A stretch of 64,000 bases of DNA from Flavobacterium ammonificans (GCF_020886115.1 NZ_AP025185.1:1116001-1180000), one strand, 5' to 3'. Shown: positions 8,011 to 16,464, counted from the stretch's first letter. Program-made: numbers and translations. The notes: generated by a model not told the origin, from the sequence alone.

Positions 8011-8368
8011 GGCTGAAAATATTATAAAAACCAAATCATTTGCTTTTGCTTTGCGAATTGTAAAATTGTATCAATTTTTAAGTTCAGAAAAAAAAGAATT
8101 TGTTTTGAGTAAGCAATTATTGCGAAGCGGAACTTCAATTGGAGCGTTGGTTAGAGAATCCGAACATGCTGAAAGTAAACAAGATTTTATTCATAAATTA
8201 GCTATTGCTCAAAAAGAAGCTAACGAAAGTGATTACTGGTTAGAATTATTATTTCAATCTGATTATTTAAATGAGTCTCAATTTCAATCATTAAATTCAG
8301 ATATTGTCGAAATAAATAAAATACTAGCTTCCATTATTATTTCAACAAAGAACAATTTAAAAAGATAA
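8009..8368 (+). CDS. Four-helix-bundle protein (S23/IVS-like family)
   Basis: 119 residues, mostly amphipathic helix. The pattern TKSFAFALRIVKLYQFL, LLRSGTSIGALVRESEHAESKQDFIHKLAIAQKEANESDYWLE is typical of the four-helix-bundle family first noted in 23S rRNA intervening sequences and related to the accessory proteins of diversity-generating retroelements. The biochemical role is unknown. Here it is not within rRNA but is wedged between rsgA and dtd and bracketed by inverted repeats. No reverse transcriptase or variable repeat is nearby. Confidence 0.88.
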   Translation: MAENIIKTKSFAFALRIVKLYQFLSSEKKEFVLSKQLLRSGTSIGALVRESEHAESKQDFIHKLAIAQKEANESDYWLELLFQSDYLNESQFQSLNSDIVEINKILASIIISTKNNLKR

Positions 8369-8390
8369 TTATGATTGGTTTCGAAAATTT

Positions 8391-8417
8391 ACAATTCACA
8401 ATTCATAATTTATAATT
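8391..8417. repeat. Right 27-bp inverted repeat around the four-helix-bundle gene
   Basis: ACAATTCACAATTCATAATT and the next seven bases are the inverted partner of 7984-8010 (23 of 27 matches). The segment ends three bases before the dtd ATG, so the bracketed unit of about 434 bp fills the whole rsgA-dtd interval. Confidence 0.6.
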
Positions 8418-8420
8418 TTT

Positions 8421-8873
8421 ATGAGAGTAGTTTTACAAAGAGTTTCTTCGGCATCAGTTTCCGTTTCTGAAAAAATAGTAGGAGAAATCCAAAAAGGATT
8501 GTTAGTCTTAGTAGGAATTGAAGATGCCGATACCCAAGAAGATATTGATTGGTTGGTTACCAAAATTACACAACTACGTATTTTTGGTGATGAAAATGAA
8601 GTAATGAATTTATCCGTAGAAGAGGTAAATGGAGATCTACTTGTACTAAGTCAGTTTACGCTCCATGCAGCTACCAAAAAAGGCAACCGTCCTTCGTATA
8701 TCAAAGCGGCTAGACCAGAAGTGGCAATTCCACTTTATGAAAAATTTGTAACTGCATTAGAACATAAATTAAGTAAAAAAGTACCAACAGGTATTTTTGG
8801 CGCAGATATGAAAGTAGCTTTACTGAATGATGGCCCTGTGACTATAATTATGGATAGTAAAAATAAGGAATAA
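8421..8873 (+). CDS. dtd: D-aminoacyl-tRNA deacylase
   Basis: 150 residues, the usual DTD length. It hydrolyses D-amino acids (and Gly from tRNA-Ala) from mischarged tRNA. It begins MRVVLQRVSSASVSV; the catalytic SQFTL motif is near residue 77, and the second active-site motif is NDGPVT near residue 137. It overlaps the next gene by one base (TAATG), indicating translational coupling. Confidence 0.95.
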   Translation: MRVVLQRVSSASVSVSEKIVGEIQKGLLVLVGIEDADTQEDIDWLVTKITQLRIFGDENEVMNLSVEEVNGDLLVLSQFTLHAATKKGNRPSYIKAARPEVAIPLYEKFVTALEHKLSKKVPTGIFGADMKVALLNDGPVTIIMDSKNKE

Positions 8874-9199
8874 TGGATTTAAAAAACGCACAACTAGACG
8901 TAGATACTTGGATTAAAGAACACGGAGTTCGCTACTTTAACGAATTGACCAATATGGCGCAATTGACAGAAGAAGTAGGTGAAGTCGCTCGAATTATTGC
9001 CCGTCGTTATGGGGAACAATCTGAGAAAGAATCGGATAAAAATAAAGATTTAGGTGAAGAACTGGCTGACGTGGTTTTTGTAGTCTTGTGTTTGGCCAAC
9101 CAAACCGGAATTGACTTACAAGCGGCTTTTGACAAGAAAATGGATTTGAAATCGGTTCGCGATAAAGACCGTCACAAGAATAATGAAAAATTGAAATAA
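8873..9199 (+). CDS. MazG-like nucleotide pyrophosphohydrolase
   Basis: 108 residues. EEVGEVARIIARR followed by EELADVVFVVLCLANQ gives the metal-binding EExxE...ExxD pattern of all-alpha NTP pyrophosphatases. Such enzymes clear noncanonical nucleotides or excess dNTPs; the substrate cannot be read from sequence. The start overlaps the dtd stop by one base, and aroA follows 33 bases later, so dtd, this gene and aroA probably share a transcript. Confidence 0.88.
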   Translation: MDLKNAQLDVDTWIKEHGVRYFNELTNMAQLTEEVGEVARIIARRYGEQSEKESDKNKDLGEELADVVFVVLCLANQTGIDLQAAFDKKMDLKSVRDKDRHKNNEKLK

Positions 9200-9232
9200 T
9201 TTGCACCCAATTACTGAACAACACACAACAGA

Positions 9233-10459
9233 ATGAAATTACTACTACAATCTGCGCTATCTGAAATCAATGCTGCAATAAAAATTACGGGTTCCAAAAG
9301 CGAAACCAACCGTTTGTTGTTACTGAAAGCTTTGTTTTCCAATATTACTTTAGCCAATACTTCCAATTCAGATGATAGCGAAGTGATGGAAAAAGCATTG
9401 ATTGGATCAGATGCAATTGTAGATATTCATCACGCAGGAACAGCAATGCGTTTTCTTACCGCTTACTTTGCTGTAAATGAAGGTCGTGAAGTAGTGTTGA
9501 CAGGCTCTAGCCGAATGCAAGAGCGTCCGATTAAAATTTTGGTAGACGCCTTAGAACAATTAGGTGCTGTTATAACTTACGAAAAAGAAGTGGGTTATCC
9601 ACCTATCCGAATCAAAGGTCAAAAAATCACGGCTTCTAAAGTGAATTTAGCTGCCAATGTTAGTAGTCAATACATTTCGGCTTTACTGTTAGTAGCCCCA
9701 AAACTTGAAAATGGTTTAGAGTTGACTTTAGAAGGAGAAATTACTTCCATTCCTTATATTAAAATGACTTTGGCGTTACTCAATGATTTAAATATTCAAA
9801 CTAGTTTTGAAGGAAATGTCATTACCGTTGCGCCAAAACCAGCAGTCAAAACTAAAGAAATGACCGTGGAGTCCGATTGGAGCTCGGCTTCGTATTATTT
9901 TAGTATTGCCGCTTTAGCAGATGCTGCTTCCATCACCATTTCAAGTTATAAAGAAAATAGTTTACAAGGCGATTCGGATTTGGTAAACCTTTACAAAGCT
10001 ATGGGAGTGAAATCTCAATTTAACGGAAACCAATTGACTTTAAACAAACAAGCCAATTTCAATTACCAAGACGTTACTTTCGACTTGAACAATACACCTG
10101 ATATTGCGCAAACTATTGTCGTTACCTGTTTAGGTTTAGGAATTGGTTGTCATCTAACTGGTTTGCATACTTTAAAAATCAAAGAAACAGATCGTTTAGA
10201 AGCACTACGAATTGAACTTACTAAGTTGGGAGCCAATATTTCGGTAACCAATGATAGTTTGACTTTGGTTGCTACCAAAAAAATTAATCCAAATATTACT
10301 ATCGCTACGTATAATGATCACCGAATGGCAATGGCATTTGCGCCTTTGGCTTTGCGAGTGCCAATTTATATTGAAAATGCCGAAGTAGTCTCAAAATCCT
10401 ACCCTGATTTTTGGGAAGATTTGAAAAGTTTGGGCTTTGCAATAGAAGAAACCGCTTAA
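9233..10459 (+). CDS. aroA: 3-phosphoshikimate 1-carboxyvinyltransferase (EPSP synthase)
   Basis: 408 residues, slightly shorter than the roughly 430 of many EPSP synthases. It joins PEP to shikimate-3-phosphate, the sixth shikimate step. ITGSKSETNRLLLLKALF near residue 18 replaces the common PGSKSxxNR start; HHAGTAMRFLTAYFA is the PEP-binding region; LKIKETDRLEALRIELTKLG and YNDHRMAMAFAPLAL are C-terminal signatures. It is separated from the attenuated Phe/Tyr operon by 2.4 kb and shows no attenuator of its own. Confidence 0.94.
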   Translation: MKLLLQSALSEINAAIKITGSKSETNRLLLLKALFSNITLANTSNSDDSEVMEKALIGSDAIVDIHHAGTAMRFLTAYFAVNEGREVVLTGSSRMQERPIKILVDALEQLGAVITYEKEVGYPPIRIKGQKITASKVNLAANVSSQYISALLLVAPKLENGLELTLEGEITSIPYIKMTLALLNDLNIQTSFEGNVITVAPKPAVKTKEMTVESDWSSASYYFSIAALADAASITISSYKENSLQGDSDLVNLYKAMGVKSQFNGNQLTLNKQANFNYQDVTFDLNNTPDIAQTIVVTCLGLGIGCHLTGLHTLKIKETDRLEALRIELTKLGANISVTNDSLTLVATKKINPNITIATYNDHRMAMAFAPLALRVPIYIENAEVVSKSYPDFWEDLKSLGFAIEETA

Positions 10460-10525
10460 ATTAGATTATTGAATAGTCGAAATCCCTTTCTATCATTGGG
10501 TTGGTAAAAATAAACACCAAAACAC

Positions 10526-10557
10526 TTGACAACGCCTCTTTCGCAGTCGTATATTTG
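10526..10557 (+). promoter_or_regulatory. Promoter of queA
   Basis: TTGAC begins at 10526 and TATATTTG lies at 10550-10557, followed by C. TTG and TA are separated by 21 nt, close to the Bacteroidetes pattern TTG...TAnnTTTGC. Transcription would start near 10563-10566, which is where the long inverted repeat begins. Confidence 0.7.
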
Positions 10558-10563
10558 CATTCC

Positions 10564-10600
10564 AAGTTTAAATGTTTATAGTGTATAAACATTTAAACTT
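10564..10600 (+). promoter_or_regulatory. Perfect 17-bp hairpin at the start of the queA message
   Basis: AAGTTTAAATGTTTATA (10564-10580) and TATAAACATTTAAACTT (10584-10600) are exact reverse complements separated by GTG. No T run follows, so it is not a terminator. It falls at or just after the predicted transcription start and ends 22 bases before the queA ATG. It may stabilise the 5' end of the mRNA, tune translation or be an operator; the sequence does not decide. Confidence 0.7.
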
Positions 10601-10622
10601 TTAAACACATAAACTTTATTCA

Positions 10623-11672
10623 ATGAAATTATCACACTTTCAATTCAATTTACCAAAAGAACTTTTAGCTGAGTTTCCAGCAGAGAACAGAGACGAGTCT
10701 CGTTTAATGGTTATTGACCGTAAAAAACAAACGATAGAACACAAAATGTTCAAAGATGTTATCGATTATTTTGATGACGGAGATGTAATGATTTTGAATA
10801 ACACCAAAGTTTTTCCAGCACGTTTGTACGGAAACAAAGAAAAAACTGGAGCAAGAATTGAAGTATTTTTGTTACGTGAGTTGAATGCTGAACAACGCCT
10901 TTGGGACGTATTAGTTGATCCAGCTCGTAAAATCAGAATCGGAAATAAATTGTATTTTGGAGACGATGATTCATTAGTAGCTGAGGTTATTGATAACACA
11001 ACTTCTCGTGGTAGAACATTGCGTTTTCTTTACGATGGTTCGTATGAAGAATTCAGAAACAAATTAACTGAATTAGGAGAAACCCCAATCCCAAAATACA
11101 TCTCACGTGACGTAACTCCAGAAGATGCAGAACGTTACCAAACTATTTATGCCAAAGAAGAAGGTTCGGTTGCTGCGCCAACCGCAGGATTACATTTCTC
11201 TAAGCATTTACTTAAAAAATTAGAAATCAAAGGAGTTAATTTTGCCGAAGTAACACTTCACGTTGGTTTAGGAACTTTTAACCCAGTTGAGGTGGAAGAT
11301 TTATCGAAACACAAAATGGATTCAGAGGAGTTAAAAATTACTCAAGAAGCTTGTGATGTTGTTAACAATGCAAAGTTGAACAAGAAACGAGTTTGTGCAG
11401 TTGGAACTACTTCTATGAGAGCAATTGAAAGTGCTGTTTCTTCACAAAGAACATTAAATCCTTTTGACGGTTGGACTAATAAATTTATTTTTCCTCCTCA
11501 CGATTTCAGTATAGCCGATTGTATGATTACCAATTTCCATACACCCAAATCGACTTTATTAATGATGATTTCTGCTTTCTGTGGTCACGATTTAATGAAA
11601 CGTGCCTATGAAGAAGCAATCAAAGAAGAATACAAATTCTATTCGTATGGAGATGCTATGTTAATCTTATAG
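10623..11672 (+). CDS. queA: tRNA preQ1(34) S-adenosylmethionine ribosyltransferase-isomerase
   Basis: 349 residues, normal for QueA. It transfers the ribosyl part of SAM to preQ1 in tRNA to give epoxyqueuosine. Signatures include [16 protein letters not shown] near residue 19, [14 protein letters not shown] near 58, [10 protein letters not shown] near 188, [11 protein letters not shown] near 214, and a C-terminal [19 protein letters not shown] terminator follows directly. queE of the same pathway is 13 kb away. Confidence 0.96.
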   Translation: MKLSHFQFNLPKELLAEFPAENRDESRLMVIDRKKQTIEHKMFKDVIDYFDDGDVMILNNTKVFPARLYGNKEKTGARIEVFLLRELNAEQRLWDVLVDPARKIRIGNKLYFGDDDSLVAEVIDNTTSRGRTLRFLYDGSYEEFRNKLTELGETPIPKYISRDVTPEDAERYQTIYAKEEGSVAAPTAGLHFSKHLLKKLEIKGVNFAEVTLHVGLGTFNPVEVEDLSKHKMDSEELKITQEACDVVNNAKLNKKRVCAVGTTSMRAIESAVSSQRTLNPFDGWTNKFIFPPHDFSIADCMITNFHTPKSTLLMMISAFCGHDLMKRAYEEAIKEEYKFYSYGDAMLIL

Positions 11673-11693
11673 CTAAATCATTTTAAATATTAT

Positions 11694-11725
11694 AAAATCT
11701 CGTCAGTCATGGCGAGATTTTTTTT
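11694..11725 (+). terminator. Terminator after queA
   Basis: AAATCTCG (11695-11702) pairs with CGAGATTT (11713-11720) across a 10-nt loop and is followed by T residues to 11725. Confidence 0.88.
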
Positions 11726-11727
11726 GG

Positions 11728-11850
11728 GGGCGTGACCCTTACCCTTCCTGGATCCAACACTTGGGTCGGGCTATACACTTCAAGTCCTCGTGCTGTTCCG
11801 CATTCGCTACACACCACTGTGGGCTTTTCGTTGCTATCCCTCACGCAAAC
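11728..11850 (+). repeat. Dispersed structured repeat, copy A
   Basis: This GC-richer island between queA and kynU begins GGGCGTGACCC and ends GCTATCCCTCACGC. GCGTGA at 11730-11735 is exactly complementary to TCACGC at 11841-11846 and would close the element. It shares an ordered skeleton (GGGCGT..CCC, GGTCG.GCTAT, CTTC.AGT.CCTC, GCT..TATCCCT.ACGC) with copy B at 29605-29711. Short ORFs across it look accidental. Confidence 0.75.
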
Positions 11851-11867
11851 CCAATGCTTTATTTTAT

Positions 11868-11938
11868 TCGTTTAATTTGTGTAATTCGTTTAATTCGTGT
11901 TTTAATTCTTCGTTCAAATTCGTGTCATTCGTGTTTTT
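11868..11938. repeat. AATTCGTG low-complexity tract upstream of kynU
   Basis: The words TTTAATTTGTG, TAATTCGT and AATTCGTG recur about six times between repeat copy A and the kynU promoter region. A shorter run of the same words occurs at 28280-28304 (AATTAGTGTAATTCGTG) before the LolE-like gene. It appears non-coding; no function is inferred. Confidence 0.5.
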
Positions 11939-11979
11939 TCATATTAGTTTGCTATTTTTACTTCATAAAATACGTATAA

Positions 11980-13257
11980 ATGAAATTCGAAAACAACCTA
12001 GCTTTTGCACAGCAACTAGATTCTCAAGATACATTAGGTCATTATCAGAATGAATTTTATTTCCCACAAGTTAATGGAAAGAAAGTGATTTACTTTACAG
12101 GAAACTCTTTGGGATTACAACCCAAAAGAGCCAAAACCTATGTAGATGAGGTAATGAACGATTGGGCAACGTTAGCTGTTGAAGGTCATTTTTATGCCAA
12201 AAAACCTTGGTGGGATTACCACGAACGTTTTGCAAATCCGTTGAGTAAAATAGTTGGAGCATTGCCTACTGAAGTTACTGTAATGAATACTTTAACAGTA
12301 AACCTTCATTTACTAATGGTTTCGTTTTATCAACCAACATCCAAACGATATAAAATTATTTGCGAAGAAAAAGCCTTCCCTTCAGATCAATATATGTTTC
12401 AAAGTCAAGTCCGTTTTCATGGGTATGAACCAGAAGATGCTATAGTAGAAATTAAGCGTAGAGAAGGAGAACATAATATTCGATTAGAAGATGTATTAGC
12501 AAAAATTCAAGAAGTGGGAGATGAGTTGGCTTTGGTCTTAATTGGCGGGGTCAATTATTATACCGGACAGGTTTTTGACTTGAAAACCATTACCGAGGCA
12601 GGACATAAAGCTGGGGCTTATGTCGGATGGGATTTAGCGCATGCCGCTGGAAATATCGAGTTGCAATTGCACGATTGGCAAGTAGATTTTGCTGCTTGGT
12701 GCAGTTATAAATATATGAATTCAGGGCCCGGAAATGCTTCAGGCTGTTTTATCCACGAGAAACACCACACTAATTCTGAATTGCCAAGATTAGCCGGTTG
12801 GTGGGGACATAATAAAGAACGCCGATTCAAAATGGAACCTAATTTTGACCCAGTTCAAGGCGCAGATGGTTGGCAAATTAGTAATTTACCTATTTTATCT
12901 TTAGCACCCTATTTGGCTTCGGTGGAACTTTTTGCCGAAATAGGTATGGCGACTTTAATTGCAAAAAGAAATACAATAACCTCCTATTTAGAGTTTGTAT
13001 TACACGAAATTGACCGAGAAGTAAAGGGTAATTTCGAAATTATTACACCTGCTAATCAACTGGAAAGAGGCTGTCAACTCTCGGTTTTTTTACATGGAGA
13101 AGGCCGAAGTCTATTTGATTATCTAATGAAAAATGGAGTAATTGTGGATTGGCGCGAACCGAATGTAATTCGATTTGCTCCAGTTCCTTTATACACCTCT
13201 TACGAAGATATTTATCGATTTGGGCAAATTTTGAAAACGGGAATATTGAATAAATAA
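11980..13257 (+). CDS. kynU: Kynureninase
   Basis: 425 residues. This PLP enzyme cleaves (3-hydroxy)kynurenine to (3-hydroxy)anthranilate and alanine. YFTGNSLGLQPKRAK near residue 36, GWDLAHAAGN near 220 and the PLP lysine in WCSYKYMNSGPGNASGCF near 246 are diagnostic. The ATG at 11980 follows non-coding repeat sequence and fits family N-termini. kmo, which makes the hydroxykynurenine substrate, lies 3.2 kb downstream in the same direction. Confidence 0.95.
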   Translation: MKFENNLAFAQQLDSQDTLGHYQNEFYFPQVNGKKVIYFTGNSLGLQPKRAKTYVDEVMNDWATLAVEGHFYAKKPWWDYHERFANPLSKIVGALPTEVTVMNTLTVNLHLLMVSFYQPTSKRYKIICEEKAFPSDQYMFQSQVRFHGYEPEDAIVEIKRREGEHNIRLEDVLAKIQEVGDELALVLIGGVNYYTGQVFDLKTITEAGHKAGAYVGWDLAHAAGNIELQLHDWQVDFAAWCSYKYMNSGPGNASGCFIHEKHHTNSELPRLAGWWGHNKERRFKMEPNFDPVQGADGWQISNLPILSLAPYLASVELFAEIGMATLIAKRNTITSYLEFVLHEIDREVKGNFEIITPANQLERGCQLSVFLHGEGRSLFDYLMKNGVIVDWREPNVIRFAPVPLYTSYEDIYRFGQILKTGILNK

Positions 13258-13265
13258 AAAATTGT

Positions 13266-13904
13266 TTATTTCAAAAAAGATTCTGTTGGTTGATTTTTTC
13301 TAGCATATTTTAAACGGTCTACTAATTTAGGTAAGCAATAACCATCTAAACCATTTACGGTTACAACATTTCCTTTGTCTAATTGTAACCAGCCGTCTTC
13401 ATGTTGTAATACTTCATCAAAAAATAATTCTTCAATAGAAGCAATAATGTGAATAGTATCATTTTCTTTAATGTGGTATTCATTGAGATATTTGCAATAC
13501 AATTGCACAGGACTACCTTTTACAAATGGTGTTGCAATACCTTCTTTGTATTCTGCTTCCAGATTCGTTTTATCAAACTCAGAAATACCTAAATCATAAT
13601 TAGCCGAACTATGATGGGCATCTTCAATCATATCAACAGTTACGTGATTAATTGTAAAGTAACCAGTTTCCTTGATGTTTTTGTACGTATCACGAGGAAC
13701 AGTAGTAGGTCTCATAATAAAACCAATTAAGGCTGGATCGCTTCCTAGGTGAGTCACGCTGCTAAAAATAGCGACGTTCGATCCGCCATTTACAGACTGT
13801 GTAGCAATCAAATTAGTTGATTTGTATCCCGTACACGAATTAATTAAATTCAAGCGAGGTACTTTGTCCATCTTTGTTATTTCTTCTTTCGAAATATTTT
13901 TCAT
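13266..13904 (-). CDS. Flavin reductase-like FMN-binding split-barrel protein
   Basis: 212 residues from the chosen start. LNLINSCTGYKSTNLIATQS, NVAIFSSVTHLGSDPALIGFIMRP and GYFTINHV follow the flavin reductase-like split-barrel pattern. The frame extends to a GTG at 13922, but CAAAGATA at 13922-13929 reads TATCTTTG on the coding strand, a -7 box, so the ATG at 13904 is preferred and the 5' leader is very short. The partner is unknown; it might serve a flavin-dependent monooxygenase. It converges with kynU, leaving 8 bases between stops. Confidence 0.8.
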   Translation of the reverse strand: MKNISKEEITKMDKVPRLNLINSCTGYKSTNLIATQSVNGGSNVAIFSSVTHLGSDPALIGFIMRPTTVPRDTYKNIKETGYFTINHVTVDMIEDAHHSSANYDLGISEFDKTNLEAEYKEGIATPFVKGSPVQLYCKYLNEYHIKENDTIHIIASIEELFFDEVLQHEDGWLQLDKGNVVTVNGLDGYCLPKLVDRLKYARKNQPTESFLK

Positions 13905-13927
13905 GCGGGCTGTATTTTGCACAAAGA

Positions 13928-13972
13928 TAAATTTTGTTTAATTAAAATTACATTTTTGTTAAACAAAATTTA
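13928..13972. promoter_or_regulatory. 14-bp inverted repeat between divergent genes
   Basis: TAAATTTTGTTTAA (13928-13941) is exactly complementary to TTAAACAAAATTTA (13959-13972), with a 17-nt spacer. The right half also contains the near-palindrome TTTTGTTAAACAAAA. The left half touches the TATCTTTG box of the flavin reductase-like gene. Position and symmetry suggest an operator, but the sequence is very A+T rich and chance symmetry is possible. Confidence 0.45.
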
Positions 13973-14016
13973 GTTAAATAGGCACTTTGTTCAACAGTAT
14001 TTGTGAATTATTCTTT

Positions 14017-14024
14017 TATATTTG
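14017..14024 (+). promoter_or_regulatory. Candidate -7 box for the acylase gene
   Basis: TATATTTG matches TAnnTTTG and lies 20 bases before the ATG at 14045, giving a short leader. The box sits inside the upstream frame extension of the ORF (possible start at 14003), which supports the later start. Confidence 0.5.
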
Positions 14025-14044
14025 TTATATTAATTGATATCAAT

Positions 14045-16435
14045 ATGAAAATTTTCAAAAAAGCACTTATCGTTCTAGTTTCAATCGTTGCTCTTCTGGT
14101 TCTAGGTTTAGCAGGGTTTGCATTTTATTCCAAGCCAAAATATGAAGGCGAAGTACCGCTAAATAACCTACAGAAAGAAACAACCGTTTACTTTGACGAA
14201 TTTGGAGTTCCTCATATTTATGCCGAAAATAGTTTGGATGCAATGGAAGCTTTGGGTTATGTTCATGCTCAAGACCGTTTGTGGCAAATGGAGTTAATGC
14301 GCCGAATTGCACCGGGACGTCTGTCTGAAATTTTCGGATCGGCAGCTTTAAAGAATGATAAATTCTTTGCTGGTTTAGGAATTGAAGAAGCTTCTGCAAA
14401 AGCCATAGCTCAATTGGATAAAAACAGTCCGAGCTACCAGTTGACACAAGCTTATTTGGATGGAATTAATCAATATTTAGAAGAAGGAAAAACCCCAGTC
14501 GAATTTCAATTGCTAGGCATCCAAAAGCAAAAATTTGAGGTTAAAGATGTCTACAATATTTTCGGTTATATGGCTTTTAGTTTTGCTATGGCGCAAAAAT
14601 CAGATCCTTTGATGACTGATTTACGCAATAAACTTGGAATAGACTATGTAAAAGAATTTGGATTAGAAGGTGAATTCAACACTACTAAGATTAAAAATGC
14701 TAAAGAAAATGTTCAAGAATACTCGGCTATTTCAAAATCGGTTGCAGCTTTAATAGACCAATCACCAATTCCACCATTTATTGGAAGTAACAGTTGGGTA
14801 ATTGCTCCTCAAAAGACCAAGAACGGGAAAGTAATTTTTGCAAATGATCCGCATATTGGATTTTCGCAACCGGGCACTTGGTATGAAGCGCATTTGGTTA
14901 CGCCTGACCATGAAATTTATGGCTATTACTTAGCAGGAACTCCGTTTCCTTTGTTAGGCCACAACCGTCAATATGCCTATGGCTTAACCATGTTTGAGAA
15001 TGATGATATTGATATGTATCAAGAAGAGAATAGTCCTTCAGATCAGAGTCAATACAGAACGCCAACTGGATTTAGTAAATATGAAAATAGAACAAGAACA
15101 ATCAAAATTAAAGACAGTTCGGATGTAATTGTAAATGTCAAGGTAAGTCGTCACGGACCTATTGTCAATGATTTGATTGAAGGATTGCAAAAGGACAAAC
15201 CAGTTGCCTTATCTTGGATTTATACCCAACAACCTATTTTAATTTTGGATGCCGTTTATACACTTTCGCACGCTAAAAACATCGCTGATTTTCAAAAAGG
15301 GGTACAACTAATTGCTGCTCCTGGTTTGAACGTAATGTATGGAGACACTAAAGGAAATGTAGCTTGGTGGGCAACTGGAAAATTATACAAGCACAATAAG
15401 GGCGTAAATCCTAATTTCATTTTAGAAGGTGCTAGTGGTAAAGAAGATATCAAAGAATATTTGGATTTTGCCAAAAACCCATCATCGGTTAATCCGAGTT
15501 GGAATTATGTGTATTCTGCCAATAACCAACCCGAAGCAGTTGACGGATTTTCATATCCTGGATATTATTTGCCAGAAGATAGAGCCAAACGAATTGTTCA
15601 ATTGTTAGATTCCAAATCCAACTGGGACAAAGAATCAGCAAGTAAAATGATTTTTGATAATACTTCTTCGGTAGCGCCATCAGTAGTTCAAAATTTAATC
15701 CAAGCTATTGATGCTTCTACCCTTTCTAAAAATGAAAAAGAAGCAATTGCGATTTTAAAAAGTTGGAAGGGGTCAAATAATTTGCAAGACGTTGCGCCTA
15801 CAGTTTATAACAAATGGATTTATTGTACCTTAAAAAATACATTTAAAGACCAAATGGGCGAAGCCAATTTCAAGCAGTTTTTAGGAACTCATATTTCAAA
15901 ACAAGTAGTGGCAAGACAAATAGCAAATAACAACTCGCTTTGGTGGGATAATAGCGCCACTAAAAATAAAAAGGAGACCAAAAATGAAATTGTTACTCAA
16001 TCGTTTAAAGAAGCGATTAACGCTTTAGAAAAACAATTAGGTAAATCAGTTACTTCTTGGACTTGGAATAAAGTCCATACTGCAGAACACCAACATCCAT
16101 TGAGTAAAGTTGAGGCTTTGAAACCATTTTTCAATGTTGGTCCATTTGAGGTTTCAGGTTCTATGGAAGTGATTAATAATTTGTTTTTTGATTTTACAGA
16201 AGACGGAAACTATGTTGTAAAAGGAGGTCCGTCAACAAGACGAATTATTGACTTTTCGGATATTGAAAACAGTTGGAGTATTTTGCCAACAGGACAATCT
16301 GGAAATCCAATGAGTCCTCATTATAAAGACCAGGCTGAAATGTACAATACAGGAAAGTTCAGAAAGATGAAATTGAACAAAGCAGAAATTATTCAAACTT
16401 CAACAAAATTGGTTTTTATTCCCAATAAAAAGTAA
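14045..16435 (+). CDS. Penicillin acylase family Ntn-hydrolase
   Basis: 796 residues. An N-terminal membrane or signal segment (LIVLVSIVALLVLGLAGFAFY) precedes the alpha-chain region with YVHAQDRLWQMELMRRIAPGRLSEIFG. The autocatalytic cleavage site is the Ser of GSNSWVIAPQKT, Ser248, which becomes the N-terminal nucleophile of the beta chain. Later segments (GYYLAGTPFPLLGHNRQYAYGLT, SRHGPIVND, YVYSANNQP, STRRIIDFSD) are family-typical. It probably acts in the periplasm on N-acyl compounds such as acyl-homoserine lactones or acylated peptides; the substrate cannot be read from sequence. Confidence 0.9.
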   Translation: MKIFKKALIVLVSIVALLVLGLAGFAFYSKPKYEGEVPLNNLQKETTVYFDEFGVPHIYAENSLDAMEALGYVHAQDRLWQMELMRRIAPGRLSEIFGSAALKNDKFFAGLGIEEASAKAIAQLDKNSPSYQLTQAYLDGINQYLEEGKTPVEFQLLGIQKQKFEVKDVYNIFGYMAFSFAMAQKSDPLMTDLRNKLGIDYVKEFGLEGEFNTTKIKNAKENVQEYSAISKSVAALIDQSPIPPFIGSNSWVIAPQKTKNGKVIFANDPHIGFSQPGTWYEAHLVTPDHEIYGYYLAGTPFPLLGHNRQYAYGLTMFENDDIDMYQEENSPSDQSQYRTPTGFSKYENRTRTIKIKDSSDVIVNVKVSRHGPIVNDLIEGLQKDKPVALSWIYTQQPILILDAVYTLSHAKNIADFQKGVQLIAAPGLNVMYGDTKGNVAWWATGKLYKHNKGVNPNFILEGASGKEDIKEYLDFAKNPSSVNPSWNYVYSANNQPEAVDGFSYPGYYLPEDRAKRIVQLLDSKSNWDKESASKMIFDNTSSVAPSVVQNLIQAIDASTLSKNEKEAIAILKSWKGSNNLQDVAPTVYNKWIYCTLKNTFKDQMGEANFKQFLGTHISKQVVARQIANNNSLWWDNSATKNKKETKNEIVTQSFKEAINALEKQLGKSVTSWTWNKVHTAEHQHPLSKVEALKPFFNVGPFEVSGSMEVINNLFFDFTEDGNYVVKGGPSTRRIIDFSDIENSWSILPTGQSGNPMSPHYKDQAEMYNTGKFRKMKLNKAEIIQTSTKLVFIPNKK

Positions 16436-16464
16436 ATAGATAATGGTTAGTGCATTTTTATAAT

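Noticed and set aside
8009..8368. A diversity-generating retroelement around the four-helix-bundle gene
   Set aside because: No reverse transcriptase, template repeat or variable repeat occurs nearby; the neighbours are housekeeping genes.
10558..10622. preQ1 riboswitch in the queA leader
   Set aside because: The leader is filled by a simple perfect hairpin; no C-rich loop with an A-rich tail or pseudoknot of the preQ1 type is visible.
11761..12053. ORFs of 72 and 87 codons running from repeat copy A toward kynU
   Set aside because: They translate the structured repeat and the AATTCGTG tract, and the second overlaps the start of kynU in another frame.
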